Of a stretch of DNA of 64,000 nt, positions 21,356 to 30,079 are shown piece after piece. The DNA lies in the NCBI GenBank assembly GCA_040752025.1, contig JBFMFR010000027.1, positions 24,548 to 88,547 on the forward strand, read 5' to 3'. This DNA comes from JBFMFR01 sp040752025 (lineage in GTDB: Bacteria > Chloroflexota > Anaerolineae > Anaerolineales > UBA4823). Position numbers and translations under genes: made by a program. The notes below the pieces were generated by a model. It ran no database searches, was not told where the DNA came from, and saw only the letters and a program-made list of their open reading frames with translations. Numbering within the stretch: position 1 is the stretch's first letter; every line of letters starts with the position of its first letter.

Positions 21356-22140
21356 ATTGCTTCCGGCTCCATTGCATCACGCAAGCGATCTGTTATACAC
21401 CACTGGAAAAGACAACTACCTTTCTGATTAAAATAATCGAGTTGCTCCGTTGCTTTGGATACATCAAATTTACCTTCAATGAAAAAGTCGTTGTCGATCC
21501 GATAGCAAGCTTCCCCTGTGCTAGCAGCCTCGATCAAGCCATCCCTGATCCTAACTATGCTTACGCTATCCGATAGCCGTATTTCTGTTGTATGTGATGT
21601 TCCCAAAACATGATCGGCAATATTTGGTTCACTCAAACTGCCTACAATATATGGATTTAGAAGATCAGACCAGGGGATGTTATCTACACCAATTACAGAA
21701 CGTTTAATTGTGTTAACATATCGTAATCCGATCCTTGTAAAAAAGCTGGGTTCATATACTTCTAACAGAGCAGCAAGAGGCTTTGCAAAATGGGTCTTGA
21801 ATTCTTCCCAGCGAGTATATTGTGATGTGGATACGGCCAGAAAGCTATTGGTGAGGTTTATCTTCCATGTTTCGTCTTCTGATATAAATTCATAATTCTT
21901 AGAGCTACCACTTGGCAATTCTAGCAATTCTTGGGGGATAGCTGCTTTTAGTTCACTAGGCAGATTAAATTTTACTTCAAGTCTTTCACCAAAGAGTGGG
22001 TATTGTTTTCTGATAGCTTCTTGAAATTTTGATGGGAGCTCGTTGTCGATGGACAATATTGGTGGAAAGCGAAATTGGCAGATAACAGGATCTAACGGAT
22101 TTTTATTGAATATAATTCGCTGGCAAGGTGGAAATGGCAT
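21352..22140 (-). CDS. TIGR04255 family protein
   Basis: The 262-residue protein begins with the family hallmark NPLDPVICQFRFPPIL at about residues 14-29. Mid-protein TRIGLRYVNTIKR and GTSHTTEIRLSD and the C-terminal YFNQKGSCLFQWCITDRLRD are also typical of TIGR04255 proteins, a sporadically distributed family of unknown function. It is the first gene of a tightly overlapping three-gene AT-rich operon bounded by direct repeats at 20239 and 22381. A TATAAT lies at 22266-22271 (minus). An accessory or defence role is plausible but unproven. Confidence 0.88.
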   Translation of the reverse strand: MPFPPCQRIIFNKNPLDPVICQFRFPPILSIDNELPSKFQEAIRKQYPLFGERLEVKFNLPSELKAAIPQELLELPSGSSKNYEFISEDETWKINLTNSFLAVSTSQYTRWEEFKTHFAKPLAALLEVYEPSFFTRIGLRYVNTIKRSVIGVDNIPWSDLLNPYIVGSLSEPNIADHVLGTSHTTEIRLSDSVSIVRIRDGLIEAASTGEACYRIDNDFFIEGKFDVSKATEQLDYFNQKGSCLFQWCITDRLRDAMEPEAI

Positions 22141-22380
22141 AGTTGCCTCCCATGTATTTTCCGGGCTTAGACAACATCCGGTTTTTCCGAATATGTGATG
22201 GCGAAGCTTTTATAGGACTACTAATTGACGATAAACCAAATGCTATTATTTGCTTCTGTGATTTTATTATACCGAGAAAACTTTGGAAATAAATGAGAAT
22301 GAATGGAGTTATCCATAAATGCTTGAGATCGTTTAGTTATTATCGAAAGCATAAAGGACCAAAAATGTTCTATGATACCG

Positions 22381-22424
22381 AAATTCTATTAAATCTACAT
22401 CCAAAAGTCAACTCCCTTACCACT
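22381..22424. repeat. Direct repeat flanking the TIGR04255 cassette, copy B
   Basis: This matches copy A (20239-20286) with one mismatch in the first 31 nt and a 4-nt shorter junction. TTTTGCCCATT follows at 22425-22435, and its exact reverse complement lies at 20325-20335, just inside copy A. Confidence 0.85.
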
Positions 22425-22465
22425 TTTGCCCATTCTGTACTAAAATACCCCTATCACAACCGAAC

Positions 22466-22529
22466 AAAAAACCTCGCCCAGGATACCGCCTGGCGAGGCA
22501 CGGCCTCAACGTGGTGGGACGCATCGGCA
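22466..22529 (-). ncRNA. Candidate small RNA or orphan leader with terminator
   Basis: On the minus strand TTGCGG (22559-22564), 17 nt, then TACAAT (22536-22541) predict a start near 22529. The transcript would end about 60 nt later at the hairpin CCTCGCCAGG/CCTGGGCGAGG with six T (22466-22498). No ORF fits. It could equally be a stranded gene leader separated from its gene by the island. Confidence 0.35.
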
Positions 22530-22546
22530 GCCTGAATTGTAACCCA

Positions 22547-22587
22547 AGCGCCCGCCCTCCGCAAGAGGTCCCAGGCGCTATTTTTGT
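22547..22587 (+). terminator. Intrinsic terminator
   Basis: AGCGCC (22547-22552) pairs with GGCGCT (22574-22579), and ATTTTTGTT follows. The large loop contains a smaller CCCTC/GAGG pairing. It lies just before the defence-like gene run and may insulate it. Confidence 0.55.
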
Positions 22588-22638
22588 TATTCTCAATCGT
22601 AAATTCAGAAATTCATGGTTGATAGATGGAAGAGAAAA

Positions 22639-23331
22639 ATGGATCCTAAACTTCAAGAAATACTCTTGGAATTGATTGTTAATATCGTAAGCATCATCCT
22701 GGGCGGTGGAATTATCATGATGATAATTGAATGGCGTCGTCATCAAAGAGAACAGCGCAAATGGGAGCGCGAAGATCGGTTGATAGAGATAGATATTCCT
22801 CGTGCAGATATGTCTTATTCCACTTGGCAATTCCGGGAAGAAATGTCTGATGGGGAAAAATTAAACATCTATGAAAACAATTTGGAAGATACTATAAGAT
22901 CAATGCTCGTTATAGTAGAATTCGTGATCCGCAATACTACAGGGTCTGAAATTATTATAACAAAATATGATGTTATTCTGATTCAAATTCCTCCAGGAGA
23001 TGAGACTAAGCGTTTTTATGATCTTGAAACGGCTGACCTAATATCAGTGCAGGATATCGGCCCCGTAAAACTCTCCCCTTACGCTGTAATTGCTAGAACA
23101 GCTATTGTGGTGAATACATTTAGTAAAAATAGGAGACTTGAAACGCCGCCATCTGCGCTAGCTGTTATCGTAACTACAAGTAGTGGAAATGTATTGCAAG
23201 GAACAGCCAGCTTAAGGATAGTAAGAGGGGTTCCTGACGATATCAAAGTTTATCAAGAAGAACTTCATTTGAAAAAATATATACAGAAAATTCAAACTCA
23301 CTCCGATAACTTTAATGATATCCCCTTTTAG
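22639..23331 (+). CDS. Single-TM hypothetical protein upstream of RT
   Basis: The 230-residue protein starts at ATG 22639 (GGAAGAG 4 nt upstream; ATG 22615 lacks an SD). An N-terminal TM helix (about residues 8-28, LIVNIVSIILGGGIIMMII) is followed by a basic/charged stop-transfer (EWRRHQREQRKWERED) and a cytosolic beta-rich domain of about 170 residues (MLVIVEFVIRNTTGSEIIIT, then SPYAVIARTAIVV). No family is recognised. It is AT-rich like the RT gene 79 nt downstream on the same strand and may be part of the same locus. Confidence 0.78.
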   Translation: MDPKLQEILLELIVNIVSIILGGGIIMMIIEWRRHQREQRKWEREDRLIEIDIPRADMSYSTWQFREEMSDGEKLNIYENNLEDTIRSMLVIVEFVIRNTTGSEIIITKYDVILIQIPPGDETKRFYDLETADLISVQDIGPVKLSPYAVIARTAIVVNTFSKNRRLETPPSALAVIVTTSSGNVLQGTASLRIVRGVPDDIKVYQEELHLKKYIQKIQTHSDNFNDIPF

Positions 23332-23410
23332 CTATTTATCTTGACTCTATATTTTATAGCTTGGATATTGCTTCGGTTTCCACTAACAGTTCTTAAAGAG
23401 TAGAGAGAAT

Positions 23411-25054
23411 ATGCCAATTCACGAGCTATTAGATCTGAAAAAGGCTTTTCGTCGAGTGATGTCTGATAAACACGATGATACATGGCCTGACGTTGTGGGA
23501 TATCGAGATTATTCGCTTCGACTTGATGAAAACTTAGGTTATCTGTCTTCTCAGTTAGAGCATCCTGGCTCATATAGAGCCAGCCTACCTCTAGGAATCG
23601 ATTTGCCCAAAAAGGGGTTTACACTACGTCCAGGTGTAGTACCTCTAATAGATGATCGAACGATCTATCAAGCAACAGCAGATTTCTTGTCACCCCATTT
23701 CCGCACTGAAGCATGTGTTTTTAGTAATCAATTATCTAGCCCTGAATCCTCACGAATGTTTTTGCCAGGTGTTGATCTATGGTTAGGATTTCAGGCTGAG
23801 GAAGAGAGACTTTGTGCAAATTTCCCTTTTGTAGTACAAACTGATATTACAGCATATTTCGAACATATTAGCCATGATTTATTATTACATCGAATTGATG
23901 ATTTATTTTCTTCTCGTGTTGATCGAACAACTTTGCGGGAAATAAAAATAATACTACAGCGTCTTTGGATGCGTTGGAACAGATCTCGAAATCGTTTTGG
24001 AATACCTCAGGTAAATGATGCCTCATCATTTTATGCAAATCTTTACTTGGATGAGCTAGATAAGTGGATGCTTAGACATAATTATACTTTCTTGCGTTAT
24101 GTTGATGATATGCGTATATTTACCAGAGACGAACCCAGTGCTCGAAGAGCCTTGGCAGAATTAATTACTCAGTTGCGTGAGATGGGATTATATGTCGCTT
24201 CAGCCAAGACCAAAATTCTGGATACAGCATCAGTGCTGGAAGAGATGATTCTAGGTCATCAAAGAATGGATGCGATAGAAACTGAACTAAGATCTAGAGA
24301 TCCGAGACGTTTACAAGGTGCAGCTTCTCTTCTAGAAGATTTTGCAAACGAACTCATTAACTCTCCTGAACAATTTAATGACCGACATTTCCGATACTGT
24401 GTGAATCGGTTTAAGAAGCTTCGTGTCAATGGTTTAGGGGCAGCTACCCATGACCGTATGGTGATCGAAGTATTAGAGCGATTGAAGGCTATGCCCTACT
24501 CTACTGACATATTTGTAGATTACTTATCTTTGTTCCCAGATCATGATGTTATGCAACAAAGCATCCTTGAGTTTCTGGAAGGTCCCTACAACATATATCC
24601 TTGGCAGGAGATGCTGTTGTTAGAGTTGTTGATCCGTTGCCAGATTCCAATCCAATTTCTCGAACGGACCACGAGACTTGCACGCTCATTTGCGCTTGAT
24701 AACTGGCAACATCCTGCATGCAGGGCCAAGGCATATATTTTGTGGGGAAAGATTGGCGATTATGCAGACAGAAGAGAAATTAGAGCACGTTATCACGATG
24801 AGGAAAGAGAAGATGTGCGTCGTGCCATTCTTGCAGCTATTCAGGAAATGCAGATCGGTGAACGTAATCACTTTTATGAAACCGTCTTGGTTGATTCGAG
24901 AGCTATCAATTACACAACCCGATATATTCAGACCCTTCCAAGACCCACTTACCATTATTTCAATCCTCCCAGAGGCTTCGAAGTAGAAGAAATCGAAGCT
25001 TTTGACATCTCGGATGATATAGATGAATTAAGTAGTGAAGATTTTCTCTATTAA
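23411..25054 (+). CDS. Reverse transcriptase of the Abi/UG (defence-associated) type
   Basis: The 547-residue protein has RT motifs in order: LRPGVVPLIDDRTIYQA (about 72-88), motif A VVQTDITAYFEHI with D145, motif B GIPQVNDASSFYANLYLDE (197-215), motif C RYVDDMRIF with D232/D233, and motif D-like GLYVASAKTKIL (259-270). The catalytic triad is intact. After about residue 285 a 260-residue alpha-helical tail replaces the maturase/X domain, as in Abi/UG reverse transcriptases and unlike group II intron or retron enzymes. No intron or msr/msd RNA is evident. It is followed 46 nt later by a HEPN protein. I cannot assign a UG subgroup. Confidence 0.88.
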   Translation: MPIHELLDLKKAFRRVMSDKHDDTWPDVVGYRDYSLRLDENLGYLSSQLEHPGSYRASLPLGIDLPKKGFTLRPGVVPLIDDRTIYQATADFLSPHFRTEACVFSNQLSSPESSRMFLPGVDLWLGFQAEEERLCANFPFVVQTDITAYFEHISHDLLLHRIDDLFSSRVDRTTLREIKIILQRLWMRWNRSRNRFGIPQVNDASSFYANLYLDELDKWMLRHNYTFLRYVDDMRIFTRDEPSARRALAELITQLREMGLYVASAKTKILDTASVLEEMILGHQRMDAIETELRSRDPRRLQGAASLLEDFANELINSPEQFNDRHFRYCVNRFKKLRVNGLGAATHDRMVIEVLERLKAMPYSTDIFVDYLSLFPDHDVMQQSILEFLEGPYNIYPWQEMLLLELLIRCQIPIQFLERTTRLARSFALDNWQHPACRAKAYILWGKIGDYADRREIRARYHDEEREDVRRAILAAIQEMQIGERNHFYETVLVDSRAINYTTRYIQTLPRPTYHYFNPPRGFEVEEIEAFDISDDIDELSSEDFLY

Positions 25055-25100
25055 CAAGGGGAAGTAATGGGATCACTTAGATACCCTCCGGAGAGACTTT

Positions 25101-25838
25101 ATGGAATTTGAGGAAACACTGAACCCAAGAATCAAGAAGCATTGCTTGCCTTTATGGCAGGATGGGTATTACAGACATGCTGCCCACGAATCTATGATAC
25201 AAGTAGAGAATGCCTTAAAGGAGAAAGGTCTGGTTTCAGAGAAAAACAAAATTTATGGCCGCACGCTGATAAAAAGACTCCTCGATTCTAGTGGGAAGGA
25301 AAAATCTGTTAAACTACGTGTACCCTTAGGCGAGGATTTACAACAGCAAGCGAAAAACTACTTCGAGGGTGTTTTCGGATATTATAGGAACTATACTGCT
25401 CATGATGGTAGCAAAATAGATAAACCCATCAGCGCCCGCATTATGATCATTGCGTGCGAGTTGTTAGATCTGATTGACGCCTCAAACCTGAGTTTTACTG
25501 ATATTGGTGGTATTGATGGTTTATTAGAACTGGGTGCATTTTCCAGCAAGCAGCAAATCTATGATGTGCTGGTACATTTGGAGGCGCAATATCTACCTGA
25601 TGGAATGACCGACGGTTTACTTGAAGAGCTTTTTGAAAAGTTCGGGGTCGATGAGACAGAATTCTTCGCCTTATTTGATCTGGGATTGGTATGTTTTGTG
25701 GAAGAGGATTATGCTCCCTCACGAGAGGAATGGTTAGCAGTTTGGCAGAATTCTTCACCGCCTCAAACACTCGCTCATTTTGAGATAACTGATCTGGGCC
25801 AACAATTCCTTGATGAAATTTCGGCTGCCTCAAGTTAA
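25101..25838 (+). CDS. HEPN-like protein with Hypoth_Ymh (TIGR02391-type) domain
   Basis: The 245-residue protein starts at ATG 25101 with GGAGAG upstream. Residues about 5-125 match the Ymh/TIGR02391 pattern: LPLWQDGYYRHAAHESMIQV, then YGRTLIKRLLD, then FEGVFGYYRNYTAHDG. R96 and H101 in RNYTAH form an Rx4H motif as in HEPN ribonucleases. The C-terminal 120 residues (FTDIGGIDGLLELGAF onward) are a helical domain possibly for partner binding. Being next to an RT gene on the same strand, it is a natural candidate effector nuclease. Activity is inferred, not shown. Confidence 0.82.
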   Translation: MEFEETLNPRIKKHCLPLWQDGYYRHAAHESMIQVENALKEKGLVSEKNKIYGRTLIKRLLDSSGKEKSVKLRVPLGEDLQQQAKNYFEGVFGYYRNYTAHDGSKIDKPISARIMIIACELLDLIDASNLSFTDIGGIDGLLELGAFSSKQQIYDVLVHLEAQYLPDGMTDGLLEELFEKFGVDETEFFALFDLGLVCFVEEDYAPSREEWLAVWQNSSPPQTLAHFEITDLGQQFLDEISAASS

Positions 25839-25976
25839 ATTAAACAGTGTCACATTGACCGTAGTAACGATTCAATTCTGCCTCGGCATGGTTTGGCTGG
25901 CCTCACCAACCTATTCAAACAACTTTCTCCCTACCCTATTGTTCTTTCTGGCTAAAAAGATAATTTGGAGTGTGCT

Positions 25977-26828
25977 ATGAGAAAAATAATTAAACAGGTT
26001 GACCCGATCTTGCTTATAGGCATAACAATCTCAATACTGATCTCAGTAATTCTCGTGTTTGTTGGGCAAGATGAAGTTAATAGCCTTTTGGTTGGTTTAG
26101 TACTTACTACAATTACTCTTATCATCGATGGTTTCACCCGAATTAAAGAGGTTGAAAGGAATACGATTCAAGCATTAGGATTAGAAGAATCACTAACTAA
26201 ATACCCATTTTTATTCTCGACCTTATTCCAAATAGCGAAAGATTATGAAAGTGTAAGAAATCTCGAATTTGATTTTTTTAAACACGGAGCTGATGATGTT
26301 CTCTTAGATTGTCGTAATACTATTCATAGCTTGGCTGAGCAAAGAATAGAAGTGGGGTTAGAGAATAATCTTGCTTACGGACGTCAAGGGATTCATGATG
26401 CTCAAAAAAGCCTTAAGGCAGTTGCTTATGCCGAACCTTCTTTTTGGAAGACAAAATATGCAGATTTTTACTTAGAATCAAATGCTCAGGCTGTTGCACG
26501 TGGTGTTAAATTTACACGAATATGGCTTTACGATGTAAAGACTTTAACAGAATATCAAGAAATCTTGCAAAGGCAAGTGGATGTGGGGATTCGTGTTTTG
26601 ATAGCTTACCCTGATAGAGTTCCAGACCATATACTAGATGATATTCTTCTCGTTGATGATAAGGTTCTCGCCAGGTTGGTACTAGATGCAAATGGGAAAG
26701 CAAAATCCCAGATAGTAACCATTGACCCAATAGAGATTGAAAAAGCAATGCAAAAATTCACTTTATTGGAAAGATATTCTCAAACTTATAGTGAGTTCTT
26801 AGATTATATGAACAAAAACAAAGAATGA
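25977..26828 (+). CDS. Two-TM protein with PLD-like cytosolic region
   Basis: The 283-residue protein starts at ATG 25977 (GGAG 6 nt upstream; TTG 25965 rejected). Two TM helices form a hairpin (about 9-28 PILLIGITISILISVILVF and 36-55 SLLVGLVLTTITLIIDGF). The soluble domain has FWKTKYADFYLESNAQAVAR, then GVKFTRIWLYD, then QRQVDVGIRVLIAYPDRVPD, resembling PLD-like folds but without a clear HKD pair. It is AT-rich and 138 nt downstream of the HEPN gene on the same strand. A membrane-targeting effector is possible. Function unknown. Confidence 0.78.
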   Translation: MRKIIKQVDPILLIGITISILISVILVFVGQDEVNSLLVGLVLTTITLIIDGFTRIKEVERNTIQALGLEESLTKYPFLFSTLFQIAKDYESVRNLEFDFFKHGADDVLLDCRNTIHSLAEQRIEVGLENNLAYGRQGIHDAQKSLKAVAYAEPSFWKTKYADFYLESNAQAVARGVKFTRIWLYDVKTLTEYQEILQRQVDVGIRVLIAYPDRVPDHILDDILLVDDKVLARLVLDANGKAKSQIVTIDPIEIEKAMQKFTLLERYSQTYSEFLDYMNKNKE

Positions 26829-27000
26829 TTTTTACAGAGCACTTTTGCGAGCGAACTCTAGTTCCACTAGCTGGGCTTTCACCTGAAGGATACGCGGCGC
26901 AAAAAGCCAAGCTTGAGGCCAAAACCTGATCCTGATTTATTCAAGAAACCTGAAATTGCCCAATCCGTTCTCGAACTATAAAATCACCACCCTTCCTCCC

Positions 27001-29799
27001 ATGCCCTGGCCCCCCACCCTCACCCGCCTCCAATCCCTCCTCGCCGAGCTCTACCCCCACGGCGAAGACACCCGCCGCCTGGCCACCCGGGCCAACCTGC
27101 CCCTGGCCAACCTGCACCTGGAAGGACCGCCGATCCGCAACTGGCACAGCCTGCTCAACCAGGCCATCCGCCACCAGCGCCTGGAGCCCCTGCTCGAAAT
27201 CGTCAGCAGCGAATACCCCGAGCACCTGGCCGAAGCCCTCCAAGAGTTCCGGGCTTACCTCGCTGCCGGCGCAGCGATCCAGGTGGAAGAAGAAGAACCG
27301 ACCCACCCCGCTTCAGCCGTCAGTGTCGGATCTATCTCGCACACCTCCGGCGGCCAGGTCAACATCGCCGGCAGAGATGTCAACGTTTACCCCATCTCTC
27401 CCCTGCCCGCCTACCAACCCCCACCCCTGCCCCCCTCCGACAGCCTCCCCGACCCCGCCGCCTTACCCCCCGCCTCGCGCCTGCCCTTCCCGCGCAACGC
27501 GGCCTTCACCGGGCGCCTGCCCGACCTGCAAAGCCTGGCCCGGCGCCTGTTCTACGCCCAGGCAGGCCCCCTGGCCATCACTCAAAGCCTGTCCGGCATG
27601 GGCGGCATCGGCAAGACCCAGCTCGCCGTCGAGCTCGCCTACCGCTACGGCCAGTTCACCCACGGGGTGCACTGGCTCAACGCCGCCCAGGACCTCGACG
27701 CCGAAATCGCCGCCTGCGGCCTGGCCATGCAGCTCCAGCCCTGGCCCGACGAGCAGCCCAAGCAAGTCGCCCTCACCTTGCAGCGCTGGCAGGCCCAGCC
27801 CCAGCGCCTGGTGATCCTCGACAACCTCGATGACCCCGCCCTGCTGCAAGCCTGGCTGCCCCAGCTCGGAAACACCCGCATCCTCGTCACCACCCGCCTG
27901 GCCAGCCTGCCCCGCACCCTGCAGATCGACCTGCACCGCCTGGACTGCCTCAAGCGCCCCGAGAGCCTGGCCCTGCTGCGCAAACTGGCCCCGCGCCTGG
28001 AGCGCCTGCCCGACCCCGAGCTCGAGCCCCTGGCCGAGCGCCTGTGCGACCTGCCCCTGGCCCTGCACATTGCCGGCACCTACCTGGACAAGCGCCCCGG
28101 CCTGACCCCCGCCGCCTACCTGGGCGAGATCGAGCAGGCCGGCGGCCTGGTGCAGCACCAATACCTGCCCGAGTCGCTGCGCGAGCGCACCCCCACGCAG
28201 CACGAACTGGACCTGTATGCCACCTTCCGGGTGAGCTGGAACTACCTGGACGCAAACGACCCCCTCGACCAGGCCGCCCGCCGCCTGTTCCTGGCCGCCG
28301 GCTGCTGCGCCCCCAACACCCCCATCCCCGTGGAAATCTTCAGCGCCCTGCCAGACGCCGGCGAGCCCGACCTGCCCCTGGCGCGACTGGCCGGCCTGGG
28401 CCTGCTGAACGCCGAGCCGCCCCTGATCCACCCCCTGCTGGCCGAGTTCGCCGGCGCCCTGGATCAGCAGGGTGAAACAAGCGCCCTTCCCGCCCTGGCC
28501 GATGCTTTGGTCGATCTGTCCTACGAAGCCAACGCCAGCGGTTTCCCGGCGCGCTTCACCCCCTTGCGCCCGCACATCGCCCGGGTGGCCGATCTGGCCG
28601 TGAAGCAGGGCCTGGAGAAAGCCGCCGCCCTCCTGGGCAACCTGGGCTTCCACCTCCAGGCAGTCGCCGACTACCAGGCCGCCCGCCCCTACTACGAGCA
28701 GGCCCTGGCCATCCGCCGCCAGGCCCTGGGCGAGGCCCACCCCAACACCGCCACCAGCCTCAACAACCTGGGCTCCCTGCTGCAAGACCTGGGCGAACTG
28801 CAAGCCGCCCGCCCCTACCTGGAGCAGGCCCTGGCCATCACCCGGCAAGCCCTGGGCGAGGCCCACCCCGACACCGCCAGCAGCCTCAACAACCTGGGTC
28901 TGCTGCTGCAAGCCCTGGGCGAACTGCAAGCCGCCCGTTCCTATCTGGAGCAGGCCCTGGCCATCACCCGGCAAGCCCTGGGCGAGGCCCACCCCGACAC
29001 CGCCACCAGCCTCAACAACCTGGGCTCCCTGCTGCAAGACCTGGGCGAACTGCAAGCCGCCCGCACCTACTACGAGCAGGCCCTGGCCATCTACCGGCAA
29101 GCCCTGGGCGAGGCCCACCCCGACACCGCCCAAAGCCTCAACAACCTGGGCCTGCTGCTGCAAGACCTGGGCGAGCTGCAAGCCGCCCGCCCCTACCTGG
29201 AGCAGGCCCTGGCCATCCGCCGGCAAGCCCTGGGCGAGGCCCACCCCGACACCGCCAGCAGCCTCAACAACCTGGGCTCCCTGCTGCAAGACCTGGGCGA
29301 ACTGCAAGCCGCCCGCCCCTGCTACGAGCAGGCCCTGGCCATCCGCCGGCAAGCCCTGGGCGAGGCCCACCCCGCCACCGCCAGCAGCCTCAACAACCTG
29401 GGCTACCTGCTGCGCGCCATGGGCGAACTGCAAGCCGCCCGCCCCTACTTCGAGCAGGCCCTGGCCATCTACCGGCAAGCCCTGGGCGAGGCCCACCCCG
29501 ACACCGCCACCAGCCTCAACAACCTGGGAGGACTGCTGCAAGCGACGGGCGAACTGCAAGCTGCCCGCCCCTACCTGGAGCAGGCCCTGGCCATCACCCG
29601 GCAAGCCCTGGGCGAGGCCCACCCCGACACCGCCCGCAGCCTCAACAACCTGGGCACTCTGATGTACGATCTGGGTGATTTACCCGCTGCTCACCGCTAC
29701 CTGGAGCAAGCTCTGGCCATCTTCGAGCAGGTTTTGCCCCCTGGTCACCCCCATATTCGCCTCGTCAAGAATAGCCTGCACTTCCTGAACGAAACATAA
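27001..29799 (+). CDS. EAD-STAND NTPase with TPR repeats
   Basis: The protein of about 932 residues (ATG 27001; an in-frame TTG at 26956 adds 15) has four parts. An effector-associated domain 1-like helical bundle (about 1-90, LTRLQSLLAELYPHGEDTRR) comes first. A linker with GGQVNIAGRDVNV (about 113-125) follows. An NB-ARC/STAND NTPase has the P-loop GMGGIGKTQLA (about 200) and Walker B RLVILDNLDD (about 268). Eight to nine kinesin-light-chain-type 42-residue TPRs run from about 560 (YLEQALAITRQALGEAHPDT is a typical unit start). STAND proteins of this kind act as ligand-triggered switches in antiphage or cell-death systems. It is GC-rich, unlike its AT-rich neighbours. Confidence 0.9.
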   Translation: MPWPPTLTRLQSLLAELYPHGEDTRRLATRANLPLANLHLEGPPIRNWHSLLNQAIRHQRLEPLLEIVSSEYPEHLAEALQEFRAYLAAGAAIQVEEEEPTHPASAVSVGSISHTSGGQVNIAGRDVNVYPISPLPAYQPPPLPPSDSLPDPAALPPASRLPFPRNAAFTGRLPDLQSLARRLFYAQAGPLAITQSLSGMGGIGKTQLAVELAYRYGQFTHGVHWLNAAQDLDAEIAACGLAMQLQPWPDEQPKQVALTLQRWQAQPQRLVILDNLDDPALLQAWLPQLGNTRILVTTRLASLPRTLQIDLHRLDCLKRPESLALLRKLAPRLERLPDPELEPLAERLCDLPLALHIAGTYLDKRPGLTPAAYLGEIEQAGGLVQHQYLPESLRERTPTQHELDLYATFRVSWNYLDANDPLDQAARRLFLAAGCCAPNTPIPVEIFSALPDAGEPDLPLARLAGLGLLNAEPPLIHPLLAEFAGALDQQGETSALPALADALVDLSYEANASGFPARFTPLRPHIARVADLAVKQGLEKAAALLGNLGFHLQAVADYQAARPYYEQALAIRRQALGEAHPNTATSLNNLGSLLQDLGELQAARPYLEQALAITRQALGEAHPDTASSLNNLGLLLQALGELQAARSYLEQALAITRQALGEAHPDTATSLNNLGSLLQDLGELQAARTYYEQALAIYRQALGEAHPDTAQSLNNLGLLLQDLGELQAARPYLEQALAIRRQALGEAHPDTASSLNNLGSLLQDLGELQAARPCYEQALAIRRQALGEAHPATASSLNNLGYLLRAMGELQAARPYFEQALAIYRQALGEAHPDTATSLNNLGGLLQATGELQAARPYLEQALAITRQALGEAHPDTARSLNNLGTLMYDLGDLPAAHRYLEQALAIFEQVLPPGHPHIRLVKNSLHFLNET
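28672..29741 (+). repeat. 126-bp tandem repeats encoding TPRs
   Basis: Eight near-identical 126-bp units and a diverged ninth lie inside the STAND gene. Most differences between units are one- or two-codon changes at fixed positions (ITR/IRR/IYR; GSLLQDL/GLLLQAL). The high DNA identity indicates recent expansion or gene conversion. Confidence 0.9.
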
Positions 29800-29834
29800 T
29801 TTGTCAATCGAACCCCTGTTCCCTTGACGCGTTC

Positions 29835-29878
29835 AGAAATCGGATTTTGTCGCTGCGCTGATCAAAAATCCGATTTCT
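29835..29878. repeat. Hairpin repeat AGAAATCGGATTTT, copy 1
   Basis: Perfect 14-bp arms AGAAATCGGATTTT/AAAATCCGATTTCT surround a 16-nt loop, just after the STAND gene. The same left arm recurs at 44704. It may double as a terminator. Confidence 0.8.
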
Positions 29879-29905
29879 AGCTGCGCCAGCGCATCGCCGG
29901 CGGTG

Positions 29906-30017
29906 CTACCCGCCCAAATAACGCAAAGCGATCATGGTGATGTCATCGAACTGGGTGGCGTCCAGGACGTGGTGGTCGACCAGGTTGAGCAGGGCCCTGG
30001 CGCTCAGGCCGGGCCAG
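29906..30017 (-). pseudogene. Duplicated 3' end of the PP2C phosphatase gene
   Basis: About 112 nt match the 3' end of the PP2C gene (30627 onward) with a few substitutions and one 12-nt deletion. On the minus strand it still reads FDDITMIALRYLGG and a stop. It has no start and is separated from the intact copy by the methyltransferase gene, so it is a recombination remnant. Confidence 0.85.
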
Positions 30018-30079
30018 TGAGCGCTCCCAAATAATGCTGTGCCTGCAAGAACAGTGGTAAACTAAAGACTCGGCTTCGC

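Noticed and set aside
23328..23573. 81-aa minus-strand frame overlapping the RT start
   Set aside because: Antisense to the RT N-terminus and the upstream spacer. No SD or family pattern.
23411..25054. Group II intron or retron assignment for the RT
   Set aside because: No maturase X or HNH domain, no intron domain V-like hairpin and no msr/msd inverted repeats were seen around the gene.
26830..26955. Minus-strand C-terminal-like segment reading RILQVKAQLVELEFARKSAL
   Set aside because: Too short, without a start and with no confident family. It may be a gene remnant but is not supported as a feature.
27463..29622. 719-aa minus-strand frame in the TPR gene
   Set aside because: Repetitive Gly/Gln/Val shadow of the tandem TPR DNA. 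The plus strand encodes a coherent STAND-TPR protein.
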